NCBI RefSeq assembly: GCF_002891435.1
Contig: NZ_POUC01000002.1
Location: 1-64,000 of the forward strand
Source of the DNA: Streptomyces cahuitamycinicus
GTDB taxonomy: Bacteria > Actinomycetota > Actinomycetes > Streptomycetales > Streptomycetaceae
Direction of reading: 5' to 3'
DNA length: 64,000 bases
In this document: piece by piece, positions 8,158 to 17,049 of the stretch
How positions within the stretch are numbered: the first letter of the stretch is position 1
Layout of the letters: the number at the start of each line of letters is the position of its first letter
Notes under the pieces: model-generated
Databases searched by the model: none
What the model was told of the DNA's origin: nothing
What the model saw: only the letters and a program-made list of their open reading frames with translations
Position numbers and translations under genes: made by a program

Positions 8158-9648
8158 TCATGCCCGCTGTCCGGCGAACCGGACGCGGTGGACGAGGACT
8201 TCCCGGGACTCGGTCCACACGCCGACCAAGCGCCCGGTGAACCCGCCCGCCACTTCTGTGGAGAGATAACGTCCGTCGAGGCGGGCGAGGACATCAGTAG
8301 CGGTTCCGACACCGATGATCAGTTCGATGTCGTCCGGTCCGTTCCAGGTCGGCTCCGTGGACCGGATGCGGAGGGGGACAGGGGAGTCGGGCAGCGGGCG
8401 GGAGCCGAGAACCGTCTGGATCTGTCCGATCCGTGCGACGGCCGTGACTTCGCCGTCGGCGACGCGCAGCCCGTACCAATGAGCACCGTCGAGCCGTAGC
8501 GCGACGGTGAACGTGCCCTCTCCCGGATCGACGAGGAAGTCGGCCTCCCAGTGGTCTCCGCCGACGCGGGTGAACAGGCCCGAAGGCCCACCGGTCCCGC
8601 TCGGTGCGTGACCCACGACCACCCCTTCCGGCACGCTGTGGACGAACCGGTCGGGACGCTGCCCTGGTGAGACCCACCTGGGATCCAGTCCGGGCGCGGA
8701 GAAGTCGTCCTCGAAGTCCCGCTGTCCCGTGGGGACATGGCCTCTGGCCGGTTCGAACCGCGGCCAGTCGTCCACCCAGGTGACATCGGCGAGGAACGTC
8801 TCACGCCCGTTGACGTGGAAGCGGGGACTGCGGCCCCGCGGCCGTGTGCCGAGATACACCGCTGCCCACGTCCCGTCGGTGCGCTCGACCAAATCGGCAT
8901 GACCGACGTTCTGGACGGGATGAGCCGTGCTGCGGTGGCTGAAGACCGGATTGTTCGGGGCGGCCTCGAACGGCCCGCGGGGGCTGCGCGAGCGTGCCAC
9001 CGACACCACGTGGCCCCGGTCGGTTCCGCCCTCGGCGATGACCAGGTACCACCATTCGCCGCGCCGGTACAGGTGCGGCCCCTCGGAATGGGCCAGGCCG
9101 GTGCCGTGCCAGACCCACCGCGGCTTCTCGAGGACCACGCCCCGCTCCGGATCGACCGCGACCTGCCTGATGCCGATCGCGGTCTCCGACCACGAGCAGT
9201 ACGTGACCAGGCACGTACCCTCGTCATCCCAGGCGAGGTCCGGGTCGATGCCGTCGAGTTCGGTCAGACACACCGGCGCGGACCACGGCCCGGCCGGGTC
9301 GGTCGCGTGGTAGATCTGGTGACCACCGCGAGCATCGTCGATGTTGGTGGTGATCAGCCAGAACCGTCCCCCGTGGTGGCGCAGCGTCGGGGCGTAGATG
9401 CCGCGGCTCGATGGCGACCGGCCCGCGGGGAACTGGTCGTCCCTCGTCAGGGCGTTGCCGATCTGATGCCAGGACACCAGGTCCCGGGAATGCCAGACAG
9501 GGATGCCGGGACTGTACTCGAAGGACGAATTCGCCAGGAAGTAGTCCTCGCCGCACCGGCACACCGACGGATCGGGATACATCCCTGACAAGATCGGGGC
9601 GGTCGCCGCGTCGGCGCTCCTACCGCTTTCCGGCAGCATCGAACCCAT
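8158..9648 (-). CDS. Glycoside hydrolase family 43 (beta-xylosidase / alpha-arabinofuranosidase type)
   Basis: This 496-residue protein has an N-terminal five-bladed propeller starting with the family signature GMYPDPS, whose Asp is the catalytic base. DPDLAWDDEG would supply the pKa-modulating Asp and SEGPHLYRR the acid Glu. From about residue 310 a second beta-sandwich of the GH43 C-terminal concanavalin-like type follows. There is no signal peptide, so it should act in the cytoplasm on imported oligosaccharides. RBS AAGGAAGG precedes ATG 9648. It is the last gene of a minus-strand operon with the cupin, DUF6807 and oxidoreductase genes, whose promoter carries two LacI-type operators. Confidence 0.88.
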   Translation of the reverse strand: MGSMLPESGRSADAATAPILSGMYPDPSVCRCGEDYFLANSSFEYSPGIPVWHSRDLVSWHQIGNALTRDDQFPAGRSPSSRGIYAPTLRHHGGRFWLITTNIDDARGGHQIYHATDPAGPWSAPVCLTELDGIDPDLAWDDEGTCLVTYCSWSETAIGIRQVAVDPERGVVLEKPRWVWHGTGLAHSEGPHLYRRGEWWYLVIAEGGTDRGHVVSVARSRSPRGPFEAAPNNPVFSHRSTAHPVQNVGHADLVERTDGTWAAVYLGTRPRGRSPRFHVNGRETFLADVTWVDDWPRFEPARGHVPTGQRDFEDDFSAPGLDPRWVSPGQRPDRFVHSVPEGVVVGHAPSGTGGPSGLFTRVGGDHWEADFLVDPGEGTFTVALRLDGAHWYGLRVADGEVTAVARIGQIQTVLGSRPLPDSPVPLRIRSTEPTWNGPDDIELIIGVGTATDVLARLDGRYLSTEVAGGFTGRLVGVWTESREVLVHRVRFAGQRA

Positions 9649-9720
9649 GCGAAAACACCTTCCTTGATTCGAACCCGGGCAGCTCAGCAGCCGTTCGTGG
9701 GCACGTTCGCTGGTGAGGCG

Positions 9721-10464
9721 TCACTGAGGCCCGGCCGATGTGCCGGCCCGGCGGGCCGGGTCGTAGGCGCGCAGGAAACCGCACATGCCCAGGGTCTGCC
9801 GGGGCGGTTGGGCGATACGTGAGACGGTCGCCTGGTACAGGTGGTTGAGGTCGCCGTTGCGCAGCGAATCGATCTGCCGCAGCGCCGCCTGCGCGGCGGC
9901 CAGCGCACCGTCCTCGACGGTTTTCTCCCAGGCGTCCAGACGCGGCTTGACGAGTTCCACGGCTGCCGCGCAGAAGTCCTCGTAGGCCGAGCGGTTGCCG
10001 CGCCGCCACTGCCGCGTCAGCTCCCTGAACCCCTCGACGGCCAGGTCCCTGCGCGCCTGGGCGCGCCCGGGGTCGGGGGCCCCGTCGGCGTCGAGGAGCG
10101 AGGCCGCGCCCGGGTAGGTCGCGGGGGAGAGGTACGCGGGCGGGAAGGTCATGACCGCGTCGCCCGCCTCAGGAAGGCCGCTGTTCTGCATGACGACGAT
10201 CACGCGCAGGTCCTCGTCGTTGATGGCCCGGTGGATTGTGCCGGGCGTGAACCAGACGACGTCTCCGGGATGCAGCTCGGTCGTCGTGATCCCCTGGTAG
10301 TTGAGGGTCTCCAGCCGACCGCGGCCACTGACGACGACGTAGCACTCCGCGCAGGTGAGGTGCATGTGGGGCGAGCCGCCGTGTTCATCGTCCGCCGTAG
10401 GCCAGGGGTACACCTGGAGCTGGCTGAGCCCCACTGCTCCGGGGAAGTCGGGGAGGGGGGTCAC
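9721..10464 (-). CDS. Cupin-domain protein, putative sugar-catabolic accessory protein
   Basis: The 247-residue protein has a single cupin fold at about residues 30-95. Metal-ligand motif 1 is GGSPHMHLTCAECYVV and motif 2 is PGDVVWFTPGTIHRA. A helical C-terminal half has no recognised domain. Similar cupins are isomerases, epimerases or sugar-acid binding proteins; the precise role is unknown. Its ATG overlaps the stop of the DUF6807 gene by 4 bases (ATGA), so the two are translationally coupled. Confidence 0.75.
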   Translation of the reverse strand: MTPLPDFPGAVGLSQLQVYPWPTADDEHGGSPHMHLTCAECYVVVSGRGRLETLNYQGITTTELHPGDVVWFTPGTIHRAINDEDLRVIVVMQNSGLPEAGDAVMTFPPAYLSPATYPGAASLLDADGAPDPGRAQARRDLAVEGFRELTRQWRRGNRSAYEDFCAAAVELVKPRLDAWEKTVEDGALAAAQAALRQIDSLRNGDLNHLYQATVSRIAQPPRQTLGMCGFLRAYDPARRAGTSAGPQ

Positions 10465-11384
10465 AGCGCGAACCTCTGCGCGATCGGTTCGAGTTCGCGG
10501 CGATCCACCATGCGGTCGAGGAACACGAACCGGTGGCTCAGAGACAGCACTTCACCGGGTGCCAGCTTGATCTCCGTGTCGAAGGCGGGCGAGGGGTTGA
10601 GGCAGGCAAAGGCGCTGCTGCGGGCGAACCACGTCAGCGGGGTGGAGGCGCTGGTGGTGCCGGCGTAGGCGAGGACCGTGGCACCGCCGTCGAGTTCGTC
10701 GTGCTCACCGGTGATGGCCGCCCAGGCGCCCCGGGTGCCCATGACGGCGTCGCCCTCGTGGCCCCCGTCGGCGATGACGTCCGCGCCGGTCCAGGCCCTG
10801 GGCCCCCGCCAGAACAGTCCCGTGTAGCCGGCGCCCGGGCGGCCGTGCGTGGTGGGGCTGCCCATCTCCAGCGGTTCGTGGCGGACGTTGGTCAGGGCGG
10901 TGGTGAAGTCCAGCGCCCAGACTCCGTCGGCGGTGTCGGCGCTGTGGAAGCGGAGGGTGCGCGTCTCGTCGATCCACACCTCGTCCCGGGAGGAGATCCA
11001 GTCCAGGCCCTGGACGACGGACACTTCGCTGCCGCCGAGGTCCTGCGGCTCGAAGGCGCGGTGCACCTGTCGGCCGTGGTTCTCACGCCAGACGTAGCCA
11101 TGGCCGGGCGCGCCCTGCTGGAAGGTCGGACCGCCCCAGAAGTTGTCGCCGGACAGATGCGACCAGGTCATCTGCAGCCCCTTGTGCCAGCGGTGGTCCC
11201 AGGGCCGGTAGACGCCCACGGGTGCGCCGGAGAGGGTTGTCAGCGGATAGAGGTAGGGCTTGGGGGACTCTTCGAGGGGGGTGTCCGGCCGGTACACGTA
11301 CGTGGCGAGGTCCGTGCCCGCGGCCGAGACCACGAACCGGGTTCCGGCGGCGTCGTGGTCGATGCGGAAGGGGGTGTCAGACAC
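10461..11384 (-). CDS. DUF6807 (PmoA-like) family protein
   Basis: The 307-residue sequence matches the DUF6807 family, often labelled PmoA although it has nothing to do with membrane methane monooxygenase. Typical features are YLYPLTTLSGAPV near the N-terminus, RPWDHRWHKGLQ, NFWGG, and conserved HGRPGAGYTGLFWRG later. Members occur next to Gfo/Idh/MocA oxidoreductases and glycosidases, as here. Biochemical function is not established. The start overlaps the end of the upstream oxidoreductase gene by 8 bases and the stop overlaps the cupin start by 4. I am confident of the family and not of the activity. Confidence 0.75.
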   Translation of the reverse strand: MSDTPFRIDHDAAGTRFVVSAAGTDLATYVYRPDTPLEESPKPYLYPLTTLSGAPVGVYRPWDHRWHKGLQMTWSHLSGDNFWGGPTFQQGAPGHGYVWRENHGRQVHRAFEPQDLGGSEVSVVQGLDWISSRDEVWIDETRTLRFHSADTADGVWALDFTTALTNVRHEPLEMGSPTTHGRPGAGYTGLFWRGPRAWTGADVIADGGHEGDAVMGTRGAWAAITGEHDELDGGATVLAYAGTTSASTPLTWFARSSAFACLNPSPAFDTEIKLAPGEVLSLSHRFVFLDRMVDRRELEPIAQRFAL

Positions 11385-12504
11385 CGGTCTTCTCCTTGGC
11401 GGCGTTGTCCCGGGCGGCGCTGGGGCGACCGCTCATGGAGTGGTAGTAGGGGTTGGCCGGGGTGATCATGTCCGGGGTGACTGGGCGTCCGGTCATCGCC
11501 GACTCGTACAGGGCGGCGATGAAGGCCAGGGCGCGGCGGCCGTCGTCGCCGCTGGCCTCGGGGCGTTGTCCGGCGCGCAGGGCCTCCAGCAGCACGCGCA
11601 ACTGCGCGGCATGAGAACTGGCTTCGTCGTCCAGCGGCGCACCCAAATCCGCGGCTGTGGCGTCGGCCCGGTGAGGTGCGGGGGTCCACGTCCAGTGGGA
11701 GTTGTCGTAGCCGTAGAGGTGGGACAGCTCGACGGTGGCCTCGGGGAAGTCGAAGCGCAGGTAGCTGGTCTCTCGGGGGGAGAGGAGACTGTTGACCATG
11801 GACACCATCGCGCCATTGGCGAAGCGGACCATCGCCATGGAGACGTCCTCGGTCTCCACGTCGCGGGCCAACGTTCCCATGGCGGCGCGGACTTCGGTCC
11901 ACTCGCCCATCAGGGACAGCATGAGGTCCATCTGGTGGATGCCGTGGCCCATGGTGGGGCCACCGCCCTCGGTCTCCCACTTGCCGCGCCAGGGGACCTC
12001 GAAGTAGGCGTCGTCCCGGTACCACAGGGTGTGGCAGACGCCGACCAGAGGAGCGCCGAGGCTGCCGGTTCGGATGTGTTCTCGCAGGGCCCGGGCGGCG
12101 GACCCGAACCGGTGCTGGAAGACGTAGGAGACGTAAGGGCCGCCCTCGCGCTCGTGGGCGGCGACGGCGTCGTACTCGGCCACCGAGAGGGTGGGAGGCT
12201 TCTCGCACCACACCGACGCGCCGGCGTCCAGACAGGCGGTGATGGCCTCGCCGTGGGCGATCGGGGGCGTGCAGACGATGACCAGGTCCGGGCGCTCATC
12301 CTGGAGCATCCGGTCGAGGCTGTCGTAGGCGGCGGGAATGCCCCAACGGGCGGCGAAGGCCTCGGCGCGCTGCAGGTCGACGTCTACGACGGCGATGGCG
12401 ACTGCCTCGCCGCTTTGGGCCTGGACGGCGGGCATATGGCAGCCGTCGGCGATGTTTCCGGCGCCGACGATCGCCACCCGCGAGGGCTGGTTGTACTCGG
12501 TCAT
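11377..12504 (-). CDS. Gfo/Idh/MocA-family NAD(P)-dependent oxidoreductase
   Basis: The 375-residue protein begins with a Rossmann motif (RVAIVGAGNIADGCHMPA). The family catalytic signature follows at about residues 95-105 (WCEKPPTLSVAE, Lys of EKP). The C-terminal alpha/beta domain includes GPTMGHGIHQMDLML, with the catalytic-type HxxD pair. Such enzymes oxidise or epimerise sugars, inositols and sugar acids. It is the first gene of the four-gene minus-strand operon ending with GH43. The promoter, with two GTGAwCGwTCAC palindromes, lies about 180 bases upstream, leaving a leader of roughly 170 bases in which I see no other gene. Confidence 0.9.
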   Translation of the reverse strand: MTEYNQPSRVAIVGAGNIADGCHMPAVQAQSGEAVAIAVVDVDLQRAEAFAARWGIPAAYDSLDRMLQDERPDLVIVCTPPIAHGEAITACLDAGASVWCEKPPTLSVAEYDAVAAHEREGGPYVSYVFQHRFGSAARALREHIRTGSLGAPLVGVCHTLWYRDDAYFEVPWRGKWETEGGGPTMGHGIHQMDLMLSLMGEWTEVRAAMGTLARDVETEDVSMAMVRFANGAMVSMVNSLLSPRETSYLRFDFPEATVELSHLYGYDNSHWTWTPAPHRADATAADLGAPLDDEASSHAAQLRVLLEALRAGQRPEASGDDGRRALAFIAALYESAMTGRPVTPDMITPANPYYHSMSGRPSAARDNAAKEKTGV

Positions 12505-12682
12505 GTGGCTCTTTCGTGGAAGCTCGGGCGGTGCCCGGGCGTGGCACCGGCGGTCGTCAAACCGTTGACGAAGAAGGTCGGTTCGAGCTGCTCAGCTCAA
12601 GGCGTGCACGCGGGGCCGTGCGGTCGAGGGGGACAACGCTGTCGGATGAACTCGGCTTTCGCCGACACGGGGCAGCAGCCCG

Positions 12683-12734
12683 AACGTAGTGAACGGTCAC
12701 CTTCATGGTCAAGAGTTACGGAGTGATCGTTCAC
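12683..12734 (-). promoter_or_regulatory. Promoter of the oxidoreductase-GH43 operon with two LacI-type operators
   Basis: Read on the minus strand: palindrome GTGAACGATCAC (12734-12723), ten bases, -35 TTGACC (12712-12707), then an 18-base spacer whose last twelve bases are a second palindrome GTGACCGTTCAC (12700-12689), then -10 TACGTT (12688-12683). A repressor on the inner site would sit on RNA polymerase's contacts. The motifs are seen directly; binding by one of the two LacI proteins is inferred. The same layout recurs at 16858-16910. Confidence 0.7.
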
Positions 12735-12771
12735 ATTTTTGCGTGACGTCTTATCGGGACCGCCGCGGATT

Positions 12772-14487
12772 TCAGTGGGGGGCCGGCCCGCTCGACCCAC
12801 GCGGCACGAGGTGGAAGAGATCCTCGACCTCGGACTCCGGCGCGGGCTCGCCACGCAGAAGCGCGAGCAGCGACAGCATCGACCGGCGGCCTACTTCTTC
12901 CTTGTTGATGTGCACCGTCGAGATGCTCGGCGAGAAGTACCGGGTGAACTCCTCGTCGTCCCAGCCGAAGACGCTCATCTCCTCGGGCACCCGCACACCG
13001 CGGTCCTGGAAGCCGCGGAGTACCCCCAGGGCGACGTAGTCGTTGGCGGCCAGCACGGCCGTGACGCCGGAATCGGCCGGCAGGTCCCGCGCGGCCTCAT
13101 AGCCTGAGCGCACGGACCAGTCCCCGTCGACGACGCGGTAGGACGTGAGGCCCAGTCGCTCGACCGCCTCCACGTAGACCGCCCGCCGGTTGCGTGCCGA
13201 GGCCCAGTCCTGCGAGCCGGCGACGTGGAGGAACCGGCGATGTCCCTGGCCGGCGAGGTGACGCAGGATCTTCTCGGCGGGGCGTCCGTCGGCCAGTCGT
13301 CCCCGGGACTGGAGGTTGTCGTCGTACTCGCCCAGCACCACCACGGGCCGCTGCCCGGCGCCTTGGCCGCCGGCGAGGTCCCCGAGCGGCACCAGGGACA
13401 GCACCCCGTCCGCCTGCCGGGTCTCCAGCAGGGACAGCACGCTGCGGGCGCGCCGCGACTCGCCGCCCTCCAGCCCGACGACGTCGGTCATGTACCCGGC
13501 CTCGTGCGCCGCGGCCGAGGCACCCCTCAGCAGGGGAATCGGAACGAAGCCACTCAACTCGGGCAACACGATGGTGATCCGGTGGGACCGCTGTGTGCGC
13601 ATCGACCTGGCCATGAGGTTGGGCCGGTAGTCCAGCTCGGCGACGGCGCGCTCGATCCTCCCTCGCGTCGCCGGCTTCATGCCGCTGTCGTTCTTCAGGA
13701 ACCTGGACACGGTCTGGTGCGACACGCCCGCCCGCTTGGCGACCTCCCATATGGTCGGCCGTTTCCTCTCCGGGTTGGAGGCCGCCCCCGGGCCGGCGGC
13801 TTTCGCGGCGGATCGACCGGCCTTCCGCGACGGGAGAGGACGCCCCGCCTGCTCGCACAGGAACTCCAGCAGCTCCGCGCCGGACGCCTCCTCGGGCAGC
13901 CCGTAGGTACCGGCGAAGCCCGCGACCAGTGGCGCGAGGTCGTCGACGCGCAGCAGGCCACGGGCGGCGGCTTCGGCGACGCACGCGCCCGTACGGGCCG
14001 CGTCGGCTCGGTCTTCCAGCAGGTCGACGACGGTACGCGGCACGGTGGTGACGGGCAGCCCGTCGACGACGGTGATGTCCTCGGCGTCCGTGGCCGCGCG
14101 GTGCAGCGCGACGGTCCCGTCACGCGTGGTACGGCGTGACGAGACCGTCAGCTCCACGGGGTCTTCGGGCCGGCCGCCCAGGCCGTGCACCGCACACGCG
14201 GAGGTATGGGAGACGACGCCCGACCTGGGGCCGAAAGTGCGGCGGTCCCCCGCCGGGGTACCGGGGTCCAGCCGCAGCCAGGCGACCTTGATCCTGAGGT
14301 GCTCCGGCGGGGGAGAGGCGGCCAGGCGGTACACCCCGTGGCCCACACTCTCCAGCGCCCCGGACCGCTCCAGCCGCAGGAGCTGGACGCCCTGCACGCC
14401 GTCCAGCTTCGCCTGGGCGGTGGTCACCAGACCCCACTGGCCGGCGGCCCTGGCATCCAGAGCCCGCAACACGTCGGCCTGAGTCAT
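12772..14487 (-). CDS. LacI-family repressor fused to an AbiEi-like N-terminal domain
   Basis: One uninterrupted 571-codon frame holds two modules. Residues 1-212 read as an AbiEi/type IV antitoxin-like protein: the winged-helix start (WGLVTTAQAKLDGVQGVQLLRLERSG, given here in part), GHGVYRLA, VSHTSACAVHGL, and GLPVTTVPRTVVDLL. A basic, alanine-rich linker (213-240) leads to a complete LacI repressor: HTH with hinge at 243-297 (VAKRAGVSHQTVSRFLKNDSG is its core) and periplasmic-binding-like sensor at 303-571 ending near the motif SVFGWDDEEFTRYFSP. The LacI half is a clear paralogue of the protein at 19096-20166. No Shine-Dalgarno is visible before ATG 14487, while TAATGA lies about ten bases upstream, hinting at a leaderless mRNA. 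DNA contact by both domains is inference. Confidence 0.82.
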   Translation of the reverse strand: MTQADVLRALDARAAGQWGLVTTAQAKLDGVQGVQLLRLERSGALESVGHGVYRLAASPPPEHLRIKVAWLRLDPGTPAGDRRTFGPRSGVVSHTSACAVHGLGGRPEDPVELTVSSRRTTRDGTVALHRAATDAEDITVVDGLPVTTVPRTVVDLLEDRADAARTGACVAEAAARGLLRVDDLAPLVAGFAGTYGLPEEASGAELLEFLCEQAGRPLPSRKAGRSAAKAAGPGAASNPERKRPTIWEVAKRAGVSHQTVSRFLKNDSGMKPATRGRIERAVAELDYRPNLMARSMRTQRSHRITIVLPELSGFVPIPLLRGASAAAHEAGYMTDVVGLEGGESRRARSVLSLLETRQADGVLSLVPLGDLAGGQGAGQRPVVVLGEYDDNLQSRGRLADGRPAEKILRHLAGQGHRRFLHVAGSQDWASARNRRAVYVEAVERLGLTSYRVVDGDWSVRSGYEAARDLPADSGVTAVLAANDYVALGVLRGFQDRGVRVPEEMSVFGWDDEEFTRYFSPSISTVHINKEEVGRRSMLSLLALLRGEPAPESEVEDLFHLVPRGSSGPAPH

Positions 14488-14577
14488 GCAGCAATCATTA
14501 CACGAGCATCCTGTGTCGCCCCCTCCCCCGCGTGTATCGCCTTTCCGGGCTCGCGGGAGAGAGGACGGCGGGGGCGG

Positions 14578-16578
14578 CTACTTGGGCTGGAACTCCCAGA
14601 CCGTGCTCGCGTCCTGCGTTCCCGTGTTCCACTTCGCCTCACCCGCGGAGTTCCCGTACAGGTAGGCCCTCCCGGTGTGGGTGTTCCTGACGCGGAGCCC
14701 GCCTGCCGAGACCCCTTCCAGATTCCAGAGCGAGGCGGCCGCGACGGTGCCGGTGTTCCAGATGACGTTGTTGTTGCTCGAGCTGGCTTCCAGATAGAAG
14801 CGTCCCGTCCGCGCGTTCCTGACGGTCCAGGAGCCGGACGAGTCCTTGGCGACGATCCACTCCTGGTCGTCGTAAGTGGTCCCGGACGCGAGGATGACCG
14901 CACCGTCCGCATCGGTGTCGAGGTACTTGCCCGAGGACGTGTTCCTCAGCTTGTACCGCGCGCCGCTGACGAGGTACGAGACTCGCACGCATTCCTCGGC
15001 CGCCAAGGTGATTTCGGTGTTCCCGGACACGGTGCTGTACGCCTTGGTGCCGGACTTCACCCAGTTGTCGTTCGAGTCGTACCTGCCGGCCTCGACGGAC
15101 CGTACGACGCCGGCGGTTCCAGGCATGGTGAACGTGGCCTGGGTCGTGGTGGTGAGGGCGAACTCGGCCGCACTGCGCCTGACGGCGAGTCCTTGCGCAC
15201 CGGTCGTGGTCGCGAAGCCGATGTCCAGCCCGCCCAGGGTCTTGGTGAAGCTGGTGCTGGCGGTCGCGCCCCGGTTGAAGGTCTGCAAGGTGGTTCCGCC
15301 GCGTTCCACCGGAGCCCTGCTGGCGAGGTCTTGGTGGATCTTGTTCAGCGAGCGGTTGAGCCGCGCGACCCTGTCCGAGACGGCCTTACGGGTGACGACC
15401 TTGGTGGTGGGGTTGAAGTTGTACAGGCCGTGGTGGCTGCTGCCCGTGCTGCTGTCCGGGTCCAGGGCGGCATACAGGTTGAGCGCGGTGTTCCCGGCGA
15501 GGGCGTTGAACTTCTCGACGTCCGCCGCCGCGGATCCTCCGAAGTTCTCCGGGACCATGGGGAAGTTCTTCCCCCGGGCCCAGGTGGCGTCCTTGCCGTA
15601 GTTGTAGAGCGTGTCGAGGCCCGTGGTGTACAGGTCCCTTCCGAAGAAGTCGATGGTCGCCGTTCCCTGGCTCCTGAGGGCCTCGTTCTCGGCGACCGGC
15701 ACCGTGTCCGCGCTGCCGGCGAGGTTGACCCGGGTGTACACCGAGTAGTCCGACTGCTTGATCACCTGTCCCAGCTGGGTCAGGTAGTTCAGCAGCACGT
15801 CCTTGCGGAACTTCGTCGTGTCGGTGTATCCGCCGCTGTTCCACAGGTCGGTGCTGTACGTGCTGAAGCTCCGGGCGATGGACTGGCCGCCCTGCTGCTT
15901 CGACACGTTCGGTTCGTTCAGCACCTGGATGCCGACGACGGTGTGCGCGGTGTCGGCGGACGCGAGGTGGCTCATGAGCCGGCCGAGTACGACCTTCTCC
16001 CTGGCGAGCAGGTTCGGGTCGGTCTTGTCCAGGAGAGGGTGGCCGTTCAGGGTCAGCCTTGAGCCGTCGGACCTCACCACGAACTGGTAGTCGTTCATCA
16101 CGTAGTCCGGCATCCGGTCCGCGATGGACGAACCGGTCGATTCGTGGCCGAACCACAGGAGTTCCAGCTTCAGGCCGTACTCCTCGCACCAGGCCAGGTA
16201 CTTGTCGATGTCGGTCCAGTCGAAGGTGTCCTTCGAGGTCTCGATCTGCGACCACCAGATCGGGATGTTCACCACGGTGAACCCGTCGTCGCGGATCATC
16301 CCGAGCACCGGCTTCAGCTGGGCGTCCGTCCAGCCGAACGTGTACTTGTGCTTCTCGTACCGGAACTGGACGCCGCTGTGGTAGAAGGGCTTCCCGTCGA
16401 CCATGAGGGCGATCTTGTCGTACGTGGACCTCGATGTGTCGACGTAGGACACCACGCCGCCGGCCGCGGCGGCCCGCGGGAGACCGCCGGCGAGGTTCAG
16501 CGCCATGCCCCCGAGGGCTGCCGCGCCGCTCGTGGCCAGGAATCTGCGGCGCGACCAAGGGCCGGGGTTCGACTTCAT
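14578..16578 (-). CDS. Secreted clan-A glycoside hydrolase (GH35/GH42-like) with C-terminal beta-trefoil
   Basis: This 666-residue enzyme starts with a Tat signal (SRRRFLATSGAAALGG). The TIM-barrel part opens with MVDGKPFYHSGVQFRYEK and NIPIWWSQIE, as in GH35/GH42-type galactosidases. VLNEPN (near residue 210) is the likely acid/base region and MVPENFGG (near residue 335) the likely nucleophile region. A beta domain follows, and the last 130 residues look like a ricin-type lectin repeat. The family number is not certain; a galactose-releasing or galactan-binding role is suggested by the neighbours. A 12-bp LacI-type palindrome lies 38 bases upstream of the start. Confidence 0.72.
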   Translation of the reverse strand: MKSNPGPWSRRRFLATSGAAALGGMALNLAGGLPRAAAAGGVVSYVDTSRSTYDKIALMVDGKPFYHSGVQFRYEKHKYTFGWTDAQLKPVLGMIRDDGFTVVNIPIWWSQIETSKDTFDWTDIDKYLAWCEEYGLKLELLWFGHESTGSSIADRMPDYVMNDYQFVVRSDGSRLTLNGHPLLDKTDPNLLAREKVVLGRLMSHLASADTAHTVVGIQVLNEPNVSKQQGGQSIARSFSTYSTDLWNSGGYTDTTKFRKDVLLNYLTQLGQVIKQSDYSVYTRVNLAGSADTVPVAENEALRSQGTATIDFFGRDLYTTGLDTLYNYGKDATWARGKNFPMVPENFGGSAAADVEKFNALAGNTALNLYAALDPDSSTGSSHHGLYNFNPTTKVVTRKAVSDRVARLNRSLNKIHQDLASRAPVERGGTTLQTFNRGATASTSFTKTLGGLDIGFATTTGAQGLAVRRSAAEFALTTTTQATFTMPGTAGVVRSVEAGRYDSNDNWVKSGTKAYSTVSGNTEITLAAEECVRVSYLVSGARYKLRNTSSGKYLDTDADGAVILASGTTYDDQEWIVAKDSSGSWTVRNARTGRFYLEASSSNNNVIWNTGTVAAASLWNLEGVSAGGLRVRNTHTGRAYLYGNSAGEAKWNTGTQDASTVWEFQPK

Positions 16579-16615
16579 TGCACTACCTCCGTGTCGGGTG
16601 AACTTCTGCCGGATA

Positions 16616-16627
16616 GTGAACGATCAC
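16616..16627. promoter_or_regulatory. LacI-type operator upstream of the secreted glycosidase
   Basis: GTGAACGATCAC, identical to the two sites at 16858 and 16893. On the minus strand it is followed directly by TATCCG, which could serve as a -10 box; no good -35 is seen, so the promoter itself is less certain than the operator. Confidence 0.6.
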
Positions 16628-16857
16628 GATTGAGAGTTCGATGGCGCCCGTCAGGAACCTTCGAGGCAGGGGTGTCGGGCACAGCGCGATCGAGCCGGCA
16701 GGCGATGGCGGGGCCCTGGCGATCAGACGTTGACTGAAACCAACGATGGCGCATATAAGACTGGCTGAAACGCTTGTGTGTCAATGGTGTGAACCAGGAG
16801 AGTTTCGCCGCAGCCCAGAGGCGGTCGGCTTTGGTCGCGCCGACGGGTCCCCACGAA

Positions 16858-16910
16858 GTGAACGATCACCTGCAGACATCTTGACCGCCCAGGTGAACGA
16901 TCACTAAGTT
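16858..16910 (+). promoter_or_regulatory. Promoter of the SGNH esterase gene with two LacI-type operators
   Basis: GTGAACGATCAC (16858-16869), eleven bases, -35 TTGACC (16881-16886), an 18-base spacer ending in a second GTGAACGATCAC (16893-16904), then -10 TAAGTT (16905-16910). The layout is the same as at 12683-12734. The leader to GTG 17050 would be about 130 bases. The divergent region 16579-17049 contains nothing else I recognise. Confidence 0.72.
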
Positions 16911-17049
16911 GCCTCTGCTGTTGTCGGACACCTCGTCCTTCCCGGTACTTCGTGGCTTTTCCGTGCGGCCCTCGGGCCGAGCCGCGGCCGGGGCCTCCTT
17001 CCTCCCCGCCGGGCACCGGTCGGTATCACCAGAGATCAAGGGAGATCAC

